Of a stretch of DNA of 64,000 nucleotides, positions 46,901-58,183 are shown piece after piece. The position numbers and the translations under genes were made by a program. The stretch comes from Aplysia californica. Taxonomy: Eukaryota; Mollusca; Gastropoda; Aplysiida; Aplysiidae. The stretch is from assembly GCF_000002075.1 (NCBI RefSeq), contig NW_004798432.1:1-64000 (forward strand). The letters run 5' to 3'. Under the pieces are notes generated by a model that was not told where the DNA came from, made no database searches, and worked only from the letters and a program-made list of their open reading frames with translations. The first letter of the stretch is position 1. The number at the start of each line of letters is the position of its first letter.

Positions 46901-49418
46901 AATCTGATTCCTGAAACTCACCTGCGTATTGGTCAGACTTGGTTGGGTTCTCAGCAAAATATGTAGCTCTTCCTAACATTCCAGGATTGGAGACTCTAGG
47001 GTCGAACCCATTGTTCGAGATATCTGCCAAAGCCAGGTCTCCACATCCATGAAACAAGTAATGTTCGTTGATTTCGTGGCATAAAAGTTCGGTTGTCATG
47101 AAACTTTCAAGATTTTCTGTAGAGGCAACACCACTGCTAGATGTGAGCGATTCTATTGCTGACTTTAGTTTCCTTATGTCTGAACAAGCATGCCCTTCAT
47201 TAGCCTTCCTCATAAGTAACCGTCGTCTTTGGAATGCATACTTTGCAAACAAGTCACAGTTTTCCAACCTCTTTATCTTAATGACCTTGATACTTTTGTG
47301 GGAAAGACCTTGTGCATCACTACCAGTACCTACATTTCTTTCATTAAAAAGCTTCTGGATCATATCTTGTATAGCTTTACTTGTCTGTTTACCCACATTA
47401 ACTTTCTTGGAAGCCTGTGATCCCTCATTGGATGACTTCACTGACCAATAAGAAGGAAAATCATCATCTGACTTTGCAGCACGTCTTATGAATTCTATCG
47501 TGCCTCTCTTTTCTTTGAAGAATTTTATTCGATTTTCAAATTGTTTCAGCATCGGCGTAAGGCGTGTTTGGATGGCTCCTATCAATTGTTGCTTTCCTTC
47601 AACAGTACCCCAGATCCTGTATCCAGCTTTGTTTCCTTTGTTTTTTTCCACCCACACCCCAAACCTCTTTGCTTCTTTCATTACCTCCTTATGAAAATCA
47701 CTAGGGAAATCCTTCAGAATATCTTGGTTGAACTCCTTGTAACCCAGACAATTCACTTCAAGTTCTCTCCATAATTCTGACTTAATTTGTACAAAATCAG
47801 TATCCTTGGTCCCCGCTACCAATACATCAAAGTTTACAGGAGGGGCACGGCGTTTCTCAGCAGCAGGTGCAGATGAAGAACCCAAGCACTGCTGAAACTG
47901 CTTGAACAGAGTATCTTCTGGGGCCAAAAACACAATGTCTGTGAGGCTGCTAGTCGGGGAAGACCTTACAAAGAGTTTCACTGCATCCACTGCTATCCTA
48001 GCTGCTGATTGTACAGAGAACTTAAATGCTCTGCCATAACCCATGACTGGGAACGAAATTGATTTTGCTTCTGTTCCTAGCATGACTGCTTGTTGCAGAG
48101 CATTCACAATCTGTTGCTTCAAGTCTTGGTCACTGCTGGGATCACGACTCTTTTTAAGGACCACATGCACCACAGCCTTGCATCTCAGATTACCCAGACT
48201 CTGGCGTGTCACATACGTTCTGCTGGAAGGGTTCTTTTCTTTTTCAGATGCCAGTTCTTCAATGATGCCAGGACACAGATTCTTAAAACGGTTCAGCACA
48301 GTGGTATGTTGATTTGTCTCTTCCATTATCGGGCATACAAGGACATCGGAATTCTCATTTGTGATATCTTTGGAATTTTTAATGTGAAGTTTGCAACTGT
48401 CTGACAAATTGATTACAATTTCACCTGCTGCTGACACAGCAGCCCTAGAACTCAAGTCATTATTCATAGAATCATCAGCTGTTGTCACCTCGGTGCTATT
48501 GACACGAAAGATAACTGAACACTTTTTCTCTATTTCAAATGCCTTGATCTTGTCCCGTACAGAAGTGTAAAGTTCCATCCCCTTGGACAACAAATAGGCT
48601 TGAGGTGGACTCAAAGAATAATCCATTTCTCTTAAAGTAATACGACCAACAAATGCTTTGAATTTACTTTTAACCTCAGCAACCTTGCTCTTTGTACCCT
48701 TTACAGAAGCAAGTAGTTTCTCCGTCTGGTTTAATTTGTTTTCAACTTTTATATCAGAAAACAAATTGTAAAACTTGTCTAACAAATGACTCTTGATAAA
48801 TACTGCCACTTGTCCATCAACAGAAAAGGAATCACTAATGAGTAAAAATTCATCTTTCATCTCCAAGATTTTTCTTTTAGCTATTGCTACATCCTCTCTC
48901 ACTCCTTCAATAGTTATAGATTTTTCATCATGTGACAATTTCACAAGCAGATCTGAATCTTCTTCTATTTGTTGAAGAGCAGCGGCAAGACCTTCAGACA
49001 CATCATTATCAAGAGCAACATGTTCCTTGCCATTAAGTCGGGAAGCTAGTGCCTGAATATTCTTTTCAAGTTCCTGAAAATTCTTTGTCAAAACCACAAG
49101 TTCTTCATTCTTGAAATAAAAGTGAAAGTCGTTCAAGTAGTCTTTCAAAAATAGTCTCCCTTTCTCTTGGTCGAGAATAGCCTTTTGCGCCGCACTCAGT
49201 TCTATACTTTGTTCACGTACTTCACTCAATGATGTCAGTATCTTTATTCTCCGAGCAGTTACTTTGTCATTGTTACCCCTCAAGAGGACTTTCGCGGTGC
49301 TGTGATTATATTCAACAGTGCAGTCCTCAAAAGTACCAATCTGATCTTTAATAAAGCCTACCTGTCCTTCAGAAACAGACACTTCTATCTGTGTTTTCAT
49401 TCCGTTGTTTTGAGCCAT
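40271..49418 (-). CDS. PARP14-like ADP-ribosyltransferase, complete three-exon gene
   Basis: Transfers ADP-ribose from NAD+ to targets. Exons: 49418-46922, 44919-44812, 40449-40271; GT-AG junctions, both split codons in phase, joined frame 2784 bases (927 aa). An in-frame stop lies eight codons upstream of the ATG. Residues about 1-330: repeated KH-like alpha/beta segments as in PARP14 (inference). About 335-510: a macro domain, recognisable from SISFPVMGYGRAFKFSVQSA but lacking the usual GGG-type phosphate loop, so binding is doubtful. About 660-927: catalytic domain, with YLFHGCGD (H790), RATYFAENPTKSDQYA (Y820), RGPTLVRPPC and FREFVIYDGD (E907), closing with YPEYIITY. The third triad residue aligns with Glu of PARP1/tankyrase (AEYVIYRG), where vertebrate PARP14 has a hydrophobic residue. 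Macro-domain PARPs usually act in stress and antiviral responses; the role here is inferred only from family. Confidence 0.92.
40533..40709. other. assembly gap (177 N) inside a CA repeat
   Basis: Ns are flanked by CACACA on both sides, in the last intron of the PARP gene. The gap is therefore most likely unresolved microsatellite, and no exon need be missing because the flanking exons join in phase. Confidence 0.97.
40780..40985. repeat. (CT)n with TTTG/TCTG variants
   Basis: About 200 bases of CTCTCT/GTCTCT in PARP intron 2. Confidence 0.95.
41685..41753. repeat. (CA)n microsatellite
   Basis: CA repeat with CAGA variants in PARP intron 2. Confidence 0.95.
42524..42766. mobile_element. MITE-2 copy 2, opposite orientation, in PARP intron 2
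   Basis: Ends ATCAGAATTACAAAGTTTTA and (reversed) CCTCAGAATTACAAAGTTCT. The segment TTTGAGAAATTTGACGT now lies at the left end, so orientation is reversed relative to copy 1. Confidence 0.8.
42783..43015 (+). mobile_element. SINE-2-related copy in PARP intron 2
   Basis: A box AATAGCTCACTTGGTACTGA, B box TGGTTTGAATCCC, body with CTCTCAACCCGTTTGGC, tail GTGTTGATAGGGGCGTTAAA. The tail is shared with the SINE at 52985. Confidence 0.8.
43325..43816 (+). mobile_element. SINE-1 copy 4 in PARP intron 2
   Basis: Head CTCTCGTGGTCAAGAGGTA with B box TGGGTTCGAAAAC, full-length body, end GCGCTGTAAAACACTTACCA. Antisense to the PARP gene. Confidence 0.85.
44195..44577 (-). mobile_element. SINE-1 copy 5 in PARP intron 2
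   Basis: The head with B box GGGTTCGAAACC (read on the minus strand) is at the high-coordinate end; the 3' tail is missing, truncated at 44195. Confidence 0.8.
44648..44778. repeat. about 130-bp dispersed repeat, copy near PARP exon 2
   Basis: It shares TTTG-GTAAA-AGAAGCACA, GACAGA-AACAG and AGTGCCCTCCAACCACC-like segments with 49780-49912. It ends about 30 bases from the splice donor of PARP exon 2. Confidence 0.65.
45136..46303 (-). mobile_element. MITE-1 copy 5, split by a TTAA-flanked element, in PARP intron 1
   Basis: Terminal sequences TGTGTCACGACGCAGTGG (left) and GCTTGATTTCATCACGATG (right) are the MITE-1 inverted repeats. The MITE is interrupted at 45207-45926; joining the flanks at TTAA restores the family pattern CTTAAAGCTTGTTC. 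Confidence 0.85.
45207..45926. mobile_element. 720-bp piggyBac-like MITE nested in MITE-1
   Basis: The element begins GGCCATCTGCTGGTGGAATT and its right end, reverse-complemented, begins GGCCATCTGCGGGTGAGATT. TTAA stands at both sides (45203-45206 and 45927-45930), and other MITE-1 copies have a single TTAA at this point. TTAA target duplication is the hallmark of piggyBac. No transposase ORF is present. The terminal bases differ from the common CCC start, so the subfamily is open. Confidence 0.85.
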
Positions 49419-49779
49419 CTGTTCTGCAAAGCCTGGGTGAGTTTATGCTTTAATAAAAACTTGGATGACAGACAACAAAATTTGCAGCCTTGGTCTCTGA
49501 ACTCTCTCTCCGCTCATAACCTTGAGTAGATTCTGAGTTTTAGAACATCTCCTTCTGCTCCAATATAGGTTGATATAGATAATTCCTGAGGTCTTCAGCT
49601 TGAAAAAAATGCCCGGAAAATTAAAGTCTGGAGCTTGAACCACGGGAAAGCAAGAGTAGAGCCTCTATCATTCACAAGACTTTAAATTACTGTTGAACAG
49701 ATCCGTTCTCATAGTCGATGCAGCAACTGAACTTTTCTGCAAAAACAAAAAGAACATCATACTTAGGCCTACAGTTTGC

Positions 49780-49912
49780 GTAAAAAGAAGCACAGCGACC
49801 CAATAACAGTCGATTAGTGTGTGGAAAAAGGGAGATAGACAAAGAGACACAACAGTAAGAAAGAAAAAAGTCAACTAGCCAGTGGCGCCCTCTCTCTAAC
49901 CACCTGCTCAAA
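49780..49912. repeat. about 130-bp dispersed repeat, copy upstream of PARP
   Basis: Matches 44648-44778 in the same orientation; about 360 bases upstream of the PARP start codon. Family unknown. Confidence 0.65.
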
Positions 49913-50214
49913 CAAATTATGAATAAAGTGAATCATGACCGAACTGCCATCCACACTTCGACTTTTCATCCCTCTAATCCCCTCTAAAAAAAAAGCGTCA
50001 CAGAAGAAACTCAAAGGAACAGGAAAATAATTATGTACAAAATAAAACATGTTGTCCTCAATAAATGTCGAAAGCTTCTTATCTGTATTACAAAGTCTAA
50101 TACAATTTGGTAAAAATACAGTCAAGCCTCATTGTACTGCCCCTGTTGTTCCCCCAGCCCCTCTACTAACAGCCAGGTTTCGCCAATGTATAAAAAGGAG
50201 CACCTATCAATAAA

Positions 50215-50217
<3 letters not shown>

Positions 50218-50294
<77 letters not shown>
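50218..50294. repeat. (CT)n microsatellite at LINE-B 3' end
   Basis: On the minus strand the LINE end GGGAGTTAAAAATGGCAAGA runs straight into (GA)n, so the microsatellite appears to have grown from the LINE tail. Confidence 0.9.
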
Positions 50295-50295
<1 letters not shown>

Positions 50296-50775
50296 TGCCA
50301 TTTTTAACTCCCCACATTTCTCCAGCAAAGCCTGTTCTGTGCATCCTTTTCTAGCTGTTTACATGGTGTCCCCGCCTTTTCCATTTCCGCCTGTACCGCT
50401 CGCCTCCGGGCTCCATGTCATCTTTGGTCTTTCTTTCTTACGTTTTCCTTGTGGATTCCACATCAATGCCAGTCTGATGATGCTTGTCGGGGGTCTCCTC
50501 ATGGTGTGTCCTATCCTTTTCCATTTCTTCACCTGTATCTTTTCCTTTACTGGCCTTTGGCTTGTTCTTTCCCACAGTTGAGCATTTGTTACTCGATCGC
50601 ACCACTCGATTCCCACTATCCTTCTAAGGCATCCATTTATGAAGCTCTGCAGTTTCCTTGTTGCAGATGCTGTGAGCCTCCAAGTCTCTGAACCACACAG
50701 TAGAACAGTCTTCACGTTTGGTTTGAAGATCCTCACCTTGGTGTTCAATCCCAGTTCCTTAGACGTCAATATATT
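50295..50775 (-). mobile_element. LINE-B copy 3, 3' piece
   Basis: The minus strand reads SKELGLNTKVRIFKPNVKTV, LCGSETWRLTA, LRRIVGIEW and NPQGKRKKERPK. It is the continuation of the LINE-B piece at 51890-52308, separated by LINE-A copy 3. Confidence 0.88.
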
Positions 50776-50784
50776 CCTGATGAT

Positions 50785-51888
50785 GATGAATGCTGATCAT
50801 CATCCAGTGACAGATATCGGTGATTATGGTTTTTCATTCATTCCTTTGCTCCGATGCTCTCAAAATAGCTACGTTTCCCTGATCTTTCCCTGCTACCCAT
50901 TTGTTTAGGTTCCTTAAGTATGTTGTTCTGGGCCTACCCCTGCCTCGCTTGCCCTCAATTTTGCCAGTGAGAGCTAGATGTTCAAGACTCTTATGTTATT
51001 CAGGTGTCCCAAAAACCGCATTTGTCGTTTCCTGATTGTTTTTAACATTGAGCGTCCAACGTGGGCTGGATCAAACACTACCTCATTTGATTTCTTTTCC
51101 TTCCACGACACTCTTAGCAGTCTCCTAAAAGCCACATTTCTGTTGATTCTATTTTATTTTCACTGTCTTTAGTGATAGTCCAGCATTCACAGCCATATAG
51201 ATTGGTTGACCAAACATAGCATTTCAGGACTTTCATTTTGGCTTTCATTGAGATGTTTCTATTTTTCAGGTTTGTGCTCATTTTATTGAAACTAGCCTTA
51301 GCCATTGTAGTTCTCCTTTTTATTTCTGTGGAACATTAGGCATCAGATGTTATCATATATCCTAGATATTTAAACTGTTGGACTTGTTTGATCTTTTCAC
51401 CTTTGCTAATGAGATTACAAATAGGATTTGCTACTTTTTTGGATATTACCATGCATTCTGTTTTCTTTACATTCAACACTAATCCTTTACGTTCATTTTC
51501 TGTTACAACAGTATCTAGAAGCAATTGAAGGTCCTTTTTGTGTCATCTGCATACCTGATGTAATCAATATTTTCTCCATTTACTTTGAGGCCTGGACATT
51601 CTTATATGTTTCTAAGGATTGTTTCACTGTACATGTTAAAGAGGTCTGGTGACATAACACACCCTCGTCTCACTCCTCGCCTAATCTGCTTATATTCACT
51701 GTATTCTCCGTTAATTCGTACAGCAGCGTTTTGGTCCCATTACACATTTTTGATAATTCTTAGATCTTTTCCATCTATGTCTAGCTTTTCAAGTATTTTA
51801 AATAGCTCATCATGTCTAACTGTATCGAACGCCTTTGAATAATCTATGAAGCATAAATACAGAACTTTCTGTGCTTCCAAATGCCTTT
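50785..51888 (-). mobile_element. LINE-A copy 3, inserted into LINE-B
   Basis: 5'-truncated within the RT: it starts at EAQKVLYLCFIDYSKAFDTV, continues through KKTECMVISKK, FKYLGYMITSDA and YGCECWTITKDSENK, and ends CACTGGATGATGAT. Several stops; the YADD region is shortened. It uses the same 3' signature as the other LINE-A copies. Confidence 0.88.
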
Positions 51889-52308
51889 TGGATTCTGACC
51901 GTGATGTCTTTGTCTGTTCCCCCTGCCTTGTTGATGACACTTCCCAGGTAGGTGAAGGATTCAACATCCGCCAATGGTGCCCCTTGCAGTGTGATATGAA
52001 CGTCGGCTGCATTCATTCGAAGAACTTTCGTTTTATCCGTGTGAATATGGAGTCCAACACTACAGTAGAAGGTCCTGAAGCGATATGTCTTCTGTTGCAT
52101 TTGCACTCGACTGTGAGAAAGAAGTGCCAAGTCATCGGCAAAGTCTAAGTCTTCCAACTGACTGGACAAGGTCCACTGTATGCCACCGCGTTGCCTCGAT
52201 GTTGTCAGTCTCATTATCCAAACCACTGCTAATGAAAAGAGAAAAGGCGATAGCGGGCACCCTGTCTCACTCCTGTTTTAACTTCAAATGAGTCTGTCTG
52301 TCCCCGTA
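51889..52308 (-). mobile_element. LINE-B copy 3, 5' piece
   Basis: The minus strand reads EDLDFADDLALLSHSRVQMQ (catalytic Asp pair kept), FTYLGSVINKAGGTDKDITV and IQKAFG, then switches to LINE-A. Upstream it fades out near 52308. Confidence 0.85.
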
Positions 52309-52309
52309 G

Positions 52310-52980
52310 AATTATGCAAATTTAGATGGTCAAATTATGCCCAAAAAAGCCAAATTATGCAAAAATTATGCAAGTTACCGTAACACCTTTCGCGACATGT
52401 TTTGCACTTTTTCAACACAAATTTTCATGACTTTTATGTTTTAAGTACAGAAAAATTTAAAACAGAACATATCAGTGTCAGTAATTTGTAGTGTGTATGG
52501 AAAGAAAACAATACACATCTGTTTTAAAAAAAATAAATAAAAAAAATAATCTCTAACTTTCAGCTGTAGATCTAGATATCTAGATCTAGATCTGGGAAAG
52601 AAAAATGTAAAAAAAAAAAAAAAAAAAAAAGGACATCAGGACCTCTGATGCTGGCACATTACTAAAACCAGGAACACTTGTCAAACATGAAGCATCAGCA
52701 GACATGAGAACAACAACTTTTGATGGATTGAAAAATTGAACATGCTCAAGGAACAAAATCCCAAACCATAACCAAGATCTTCTACCAAGGGAAATAACCA
52801 AATTTTCACTTAAATAAGACTTATTACAGTGATTATTTCCCTTTAGTCACATGGAGGCGTTAATTAATAAAATTAATTGTTTTGTTTTAAAAAAAGGAAA
52901 AAAACGTGAAAAAACGCGGGAATCCAAAATTATGCAAATGTGCAGAATTACGCGAAAAAAACGCGGCCGCATAATCCGGC
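52310..52980. other. AT-rich stretch with repeated AATTATGC motifs
   Basis: AATTATGC and variants recur near 52310-52375 and 52925-52980; a poly(A) run lies at 52608-52630. The two ends may belong to one element, but clear inverted or direct ends could not be aligned. Confidence 0.35.
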
Positions 52981-53212
52981 GGCGTCGGTAGCCTAGTGGT
53001 TAGGCTACCGGACCCGTAATCGTGAGATTGCGGGTTCGGGGCTTCAAGCCTCAGCTCGGTCCGACGTTGTGTCCTTGGGAAAGGCACTTTTCACGAACTT
53101 CCCACTTGGCTCGGTCCTATCGGAGACAGACGTTAAATTGGGAGGTCCCACCTCTTAAATAACCTAATAGTGTTGATAGGGGCGTTAAACTCATACCATT
53201 GTCCGCTGCCCT
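52981..53212 (+). mobile_element. SINE-2 copy with complete tRNA-like head
   Basis: Head TCGGTAGCCTAGTGGTTAGG (A box), disrupted B box near GCGGGTTCGGGGC, core GTTGTGTCCTTGGGAAAGGC, tail GTGTTGATAGGGGCGTTAAA. The core is shared with 17790-18072, the tail with 42783-43015. Confidence 0.85.
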
Positions 53213-53219
53213 CCAAGTA

Positions 53220-54390
53220 AGACACTGTAGCTCATTCCCTCACACATCTTCTTGATCTATAAACATAGTATTTGCGTATTCACACCGACATCGGCCAACT
53301 GTCTGAATTGTACTGTCTTTAATAAACTAATGTAAATTTGCCCCGACATACAGCTAGCGAATTGGCAACCAGACTACACAGGTACACGTCACCCATAGGT
53401 GGCTGCTTGATAGGCCCCTACACTTTTTCCCGCACACTTCTCCGCGAGCTCGGCATTTTCTAGCACCTGTTGATTTGCTCCTGGTTATGGAAATGCTATT
53501 GTTTTAAGTTTAAGGCTTGGCAAATAAAAAAAAGGTAGTGGAATTAACTTTTAAAGTCGCAAGGAGAAACTTCAAAGGAACTGCACCACATCGGCCTGTC
53601 GTCAAAATATCTGGCGTCGCCAGACATTAGCCCGCTGACATGACCAAAAAGTTGGCAGGAATCCGTGAACCGTTTATACGGGGAGGACTCACACTCAGGT
53701 CCACGTGAAAGGTTATAGGTAGCCAGAAGACTGACAAGTATTCGTTAAAAAAAATAATTTAAAAACCTGTGCGTCTACAGGGTCCTTAACACCTAATAGC
53801 TAAGCTTCTGATCGGGCAGATATTTTTAAATTGAATTTGCCTAAAGTTCACCTGGAGCTGTAGGCTTACATAATAATATTATACATTTTAATGGTTGCTA
53901 CTCGCTTTTCCCTTGGGTATGGTTATCGCGCAAGACAGAAGGATGAGTCAAGACTGGCTACAGTTTGTCTCTATTATAACAGTCTCTACTAGCCAGGATG
54001 GCAATCAGTTCTATTCTGTCATTATACCTCCAGTCTCACTTTACCCAGCTTATGCTTGTCCCAAGGTAGGTGGTATAACGGGATTTGACTGTATTCTGGA
54101 ATTCAACTCTTTAAGCGTTTGGGGTTTAGTGGTTAGGATCAGAATTTGTTGGGGTTTCTTCACGTGACAAAATTCTGATCAAGGGTATTACACAAAAAAC
54201 CCAAAAGGACCCCCCCCCCCTCCTATCTTTTAGATCAAATATGTCTCAGAATAGGAGTATTATCTGACAAAATGCCAGGAAATGAATTTTTTTTAAATAT
54301 TAGCCTATTTAAAATGCCTTTTCGTGAAATTTTTTCATCTCTATTTTATTAATATTATGATTAAAAAACAAATCAGAAAATTTTTCTTTG
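53220..54390. other. no gene recognised
   Basis: A 90-aa open frame at 53895 has no motif. A hairpin at about 54137-54181 pairs GATCAGAATTTGT with ACAAAATTCTGATC. Confidence 0.4.
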
Positions 54391-54404
54391 TCATGAATGG
54401 AAAG

Positions 54405-54916
54405 TTTCACGCTATTTTCTAATCGACGCAATCTTGCGCTGCGCATTTTAATGATCGTATAACTGTGCTGCAATTTGAAAACTGTGTTAATATTTTATAT
54501 TTTTGAAATAAAAAAAAAAATTTTTTACTTCCATCTTTATTCTTTTACTCACATCAAGGAACATTCGCATATATTTTCAAAAGTGTAAAAATATGAATAT
54601 TAAATTGACATATGAAACTGAAGAGCTCACAAGAATGATACAATACCAGGTATCAAGCTCAAAGTTCACAAAGTACTTTTAATTCATTTTATATCTTTTA
54701 AAATAATTTTTTTAAAAATTCACTTCCATCGTTATTCTTTTACTCTCACCAGGGAACATTCACATATATTTTCAAAAGTGTCAAAATATAAAAATCAAAA
54801 TTTAAATTAGCGTAATATGCTTTCATATTATGAAACTGAAAAGCGAACAAGAATGATGACGATCGTTAAAATGTACAGCGCAATCTTTATTCGCCAAACA
54901 GTAAATAGCGCGGAAC
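54405..54916. mobile_element. inverted-repeat element with internal 193-bp duplication
   Basis: The outer arms share CGCTATTT, TTGCGCTG and CATTTTAA-GATCGT in inverted order (54405-54460 and 54861-54916). Inside, a unit with TTATTCTTTTACTC and ATATATTTTCAAAAGTGT occurs twice about 193 bases apart. No coding capacity. Confidence 0.65.
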
Positions 54917-55096
54917 AGATGCAATAATGTTGTTATATTATTGTTCTTTATGGTGATTTAATATATTTAATATTTCTCCAACATCCGCGACCCTTTCTTC
55001 AAGCATTTAGAATGTCAATTAGAGTGTGTGGCTCATTTTATGTTTTCATGTGGGAATGTAACTAAAAAGTATAGGGCTTATAGTCAAACTCTTATT

Positions 55097-55455
55097 TGTG
55101 AAGCAGCGTGGTGGAATCAGGTTCTCGTCAATTTTTGGGCATGTAAAGTTATTGGTATCATCTTAAAGCTTGTTCATTTGTCTTTATTTGGGTGAAAAAA
55201 ATATAATCCATTTATCTTGAATACAAGTCGAGATATTTGCGAATGAAGGGGGTGGGGGTCACCTGTTTTCAGAGGTAAGATTAGTGAGAAAATGGTCGCC
55301 AAAGATTAGTTATTTCCTTAGCTTAAGAGTCCCTTGTAACTGAAAATTTGCATTTTTTGTGCCTTTAATCAACGTTTTTCTGAAAAATCCATACAGAAGT
55401 GGATTTTTTAATGAGCATGACAGGTGTTGAGTCAGAAAACACCAAAATTGGGGAT
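55097..55455 (-). mobile_element. MITE-1 copy 6, truncated
   Basis: It starts with the intact end GCAGCGTGGTGGAATCAGGT and shares the interior to CAGGTGTTGAGTCAGAAAAC, then stops; the far inverted repeat is absent. It is about 360 bases before copy 7. Confidence 0.8.
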
Positions 55456-55816
55456 TTTATTTTCTCTCGGTTTATCGCCATTTTCGGATTAACCGTCCGT
55501 GTTCGGTATAAGTAGACTCCACCATTTATATATTTTTTTCTTTATCCTGCAAAATTTTGCTTTCAGGGCCTGACATTTTAGCAGCTGGCCGAGATTTATA
55601 AATCGTTAAATGATTACTTCACTTTCCAAAGTTCATTTCTGGGGGTTTCCTTAGGAAACATATTCGCATAAAGACATCAAGAGAATCTTACTACACAATA
55701 CTATATATAACATTTTCTCATAACTTCAAAGTGTACTTGTGAATTGACACTGACAATATAGATCTATGGCTGTGGTATAAAAGTTAGGTTCTTCACAGTG
55801 GCTCATTTTAAAAAAA

Positions 55817-56265
55817 ATGTGGGACATCAATGTGAAATCAGACACTCGTCAAAATAATGAAATTGAAGAAGCTGTTATTTTTTCTCTAGTTTTGGCAATT
55901 TTTTTTATAAATTTTGTTTTTTTATGGCTAAACATCTTTCTGTTTATTAAAAAAATACATTTTTGTGTAAATTTCTCAGAAAAATGTAGATTAAAATCAA
56001 AGACACAAAAAATGTACATTTTTCAGTTTCAATGGACTCTCATGTTATGGAAGTCACCGAACATTTTTGGAGGTAATTTTTCACCACTTTTGCCTCGGAT
56101 ACAACGCTATTCCTGCACCTCCTTTGAATAACAATGTCTCCAATTCTATTTAAGATAGATGGGGGGTTCATGGAAAGCAAGGCAAATGGACAATTTAAGA
56201 TGATACCAACAACTCCACAAACCCCAAAACTGACCAGCACCTGATTCCACAGCGTCATGACACAA
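55817..56265 (+). mobile_element. MITE-1 copy 7
   Basis: Left end ATCAATGTGAAATCAGACAC; right end, reversed, GACGCTGTGGAATCAGGTGC. The most diverged of the full-length copies in the interior. An overlapping 104-aa frame is a by-product. Confidence 0.75.
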
Positions 56266-58170
56266 ATGAGTTTGACTCTCTGTAGTGTAGATGCATATAC
56301 ATAACATTTTTTTCTTAATTTATTATATCTGTCTGCTAATATTATATACTCTGCTTAGTGTGGTATATGGCCTGGAAGGCAGGGAAGAAGCAGCCTAGAT
56401 CCATAAAACCTGAAATTGTATCACCAGGTCAGGATAATGCAGGCTGCATCAGGACATGGCATGAGTAAAGCATTGGCTGGACATTGCTGAACAACGCAAT
56501 TGGGCATTTTCATTTGACCAACAGGAAAAACCCAGTTTGAGCGGACTGACAATCTTGCCATTCCAGACTCTGTTCCCAAGGCTCATTGTAAGGTAACTGC
56601 AGCAGGTCTATTTTTGGGCTTCATATGTGGTTCTAGGTCACTTGCTTTCACAAACTCTCACAGCACTATTTCAACAGGATCAATATCCAATGAAACTTGG
56701 CAACCAATCAGAAAATTCGGTGAGCTAATGATTTGTGAATGCTGACTTTCTACAAAAATAATGCTTTATTTATTTAAGCTGTTTTCTTTGAGCGGAAACT
56801 TTTACTTCACTAGAGTTTCGTGAACTTCAGTTTCAGGGCTGGATTTTTAACTTTGACAAGGTAAGGGGTATATCCTTCTTATATTGCCCTTAAATTGGAA
56901 AGTTTTATATTCATTCTTTGTTTATAGATTATTGTATGTCCCCACCCCCCATCAAGCGTGTATGTGTACACGAAGAGATCAGCCATTCTACGGATGGCCT
57001 TGACAAATGTCATGTTATTTTCACAAGCTTATTTAGCTCCACATAATTTTTCCAAGTCTTAACGTTGCACTTGGTCATATATAAAGCTGGGCAGGAACCA
57101 TAGTGTGTTCTGTTTTTTTTCTCTCTATCTGTTGCCCTCTTACATCAACTGATCAATACCAGACGGTGTCCATTTGCTAGCTGCTTCAGTTCTTGGCTTT
57201 CGAGAGGCCCATCACTTTGTGTTGGCTGGGCAGTAGAAACAAGATACAGATAAGACTTCGAATGAAATGATCATAATACAGTCGTATCACCATTAATTTT
57301 AGACGCAATAAATCAGTGTCACTAAAGCAAAGAGTAAGGTTTTGAATCAAGGTCTATGTTTCCAATCTATTCCTGAAGAGGCGCATAGTATGATGATTTA
57401 AAAGCTTGTTCACCCTTTTGCCTGTCGGTGTTAAAAAAATCTAGCTTATTTATTAATTTACCAGTCATGTAGCGTTGCATGGACCTCGAGTAGGCCAGCA
57501 ACCAAACAAAAATTTTATTAGAAAATTGTTGGCTCAGTAAAGAAAAATGTTCTGTATTTTGGGCCATATAAACATAATATATATAACCCACCCCCCCCCC
57601 TCCCCCCGCGCGCGCGACATCGCAAGGTAACGGAGGAAAGTGATTAAAGTCACAAAAGTATTAAACGACGCCCTTTAGGTGCATGCACAATATTTAACAG
57701 TAATTAAGGTAATAAATTACATCATTCATTTCGAGACAGCGAACACTAGCCACATTTCAGTGTAATCTTGTCAGTTTAATCATCCCAATGAGAGTAGACA
57801 TCTCATAAAGACTCTCCAAAAGTAATCGTCCAATTGTTGGACCGTGTTTTATAGGTGTCTGTTCAAAATTAAGATGTGGTGTTGATGATGTAAATCTTAA
57901 CCCCTCATAACCTATTATGATGTACAAAATGTACACCTTTCATCATTTTTTCTGATCACGGCAAAGGAAGCAAGTTGCTGCAGTGACTTATGAAATTCGT
58001 CAAGCCTTGCAAAGCACAAGCACCATGATGACGAACGCTGATTATATGGTTTGTGTATGGAATACTGCTATTAAATCTATTAGACGTATTTCGTTAAACT
58101 ATTTGCAGATTTACATTCAGTGATATTTAGCCTATCGTACAAAGAAATCTTGCTTATTCTTTTAGAGATA
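56266..58170. other. no gene recognised
   Basis: Unique-looking AT-rich sequence with a C/GC run near 57590-57617. No exon-like open frames with recognisable content. Confidence 0.5.
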
Positions 58171-58183
58171 GTGATATTTACAT

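Noticed and set aside
46884-46921. C-terminal extension EFQESDCYSSE of the long PARP frame
   Set aside because: It is read-through past a strong GTGAGT donor; splicing to 44919 restores the conserved catalytic domain in phase.
47068-48404. Several plus-strand open frames of 60-130 aa
   Set aside because: They lie antisense to the long PARP exon and have no recognisable domain; shadows of the coding strand.
51816-52226. 136-aa frame as one reverse transcriptase protein
   Set aside because: It crosses the LINE-B/LINE-A junction and ends in a non-coding frame of LINE-A.
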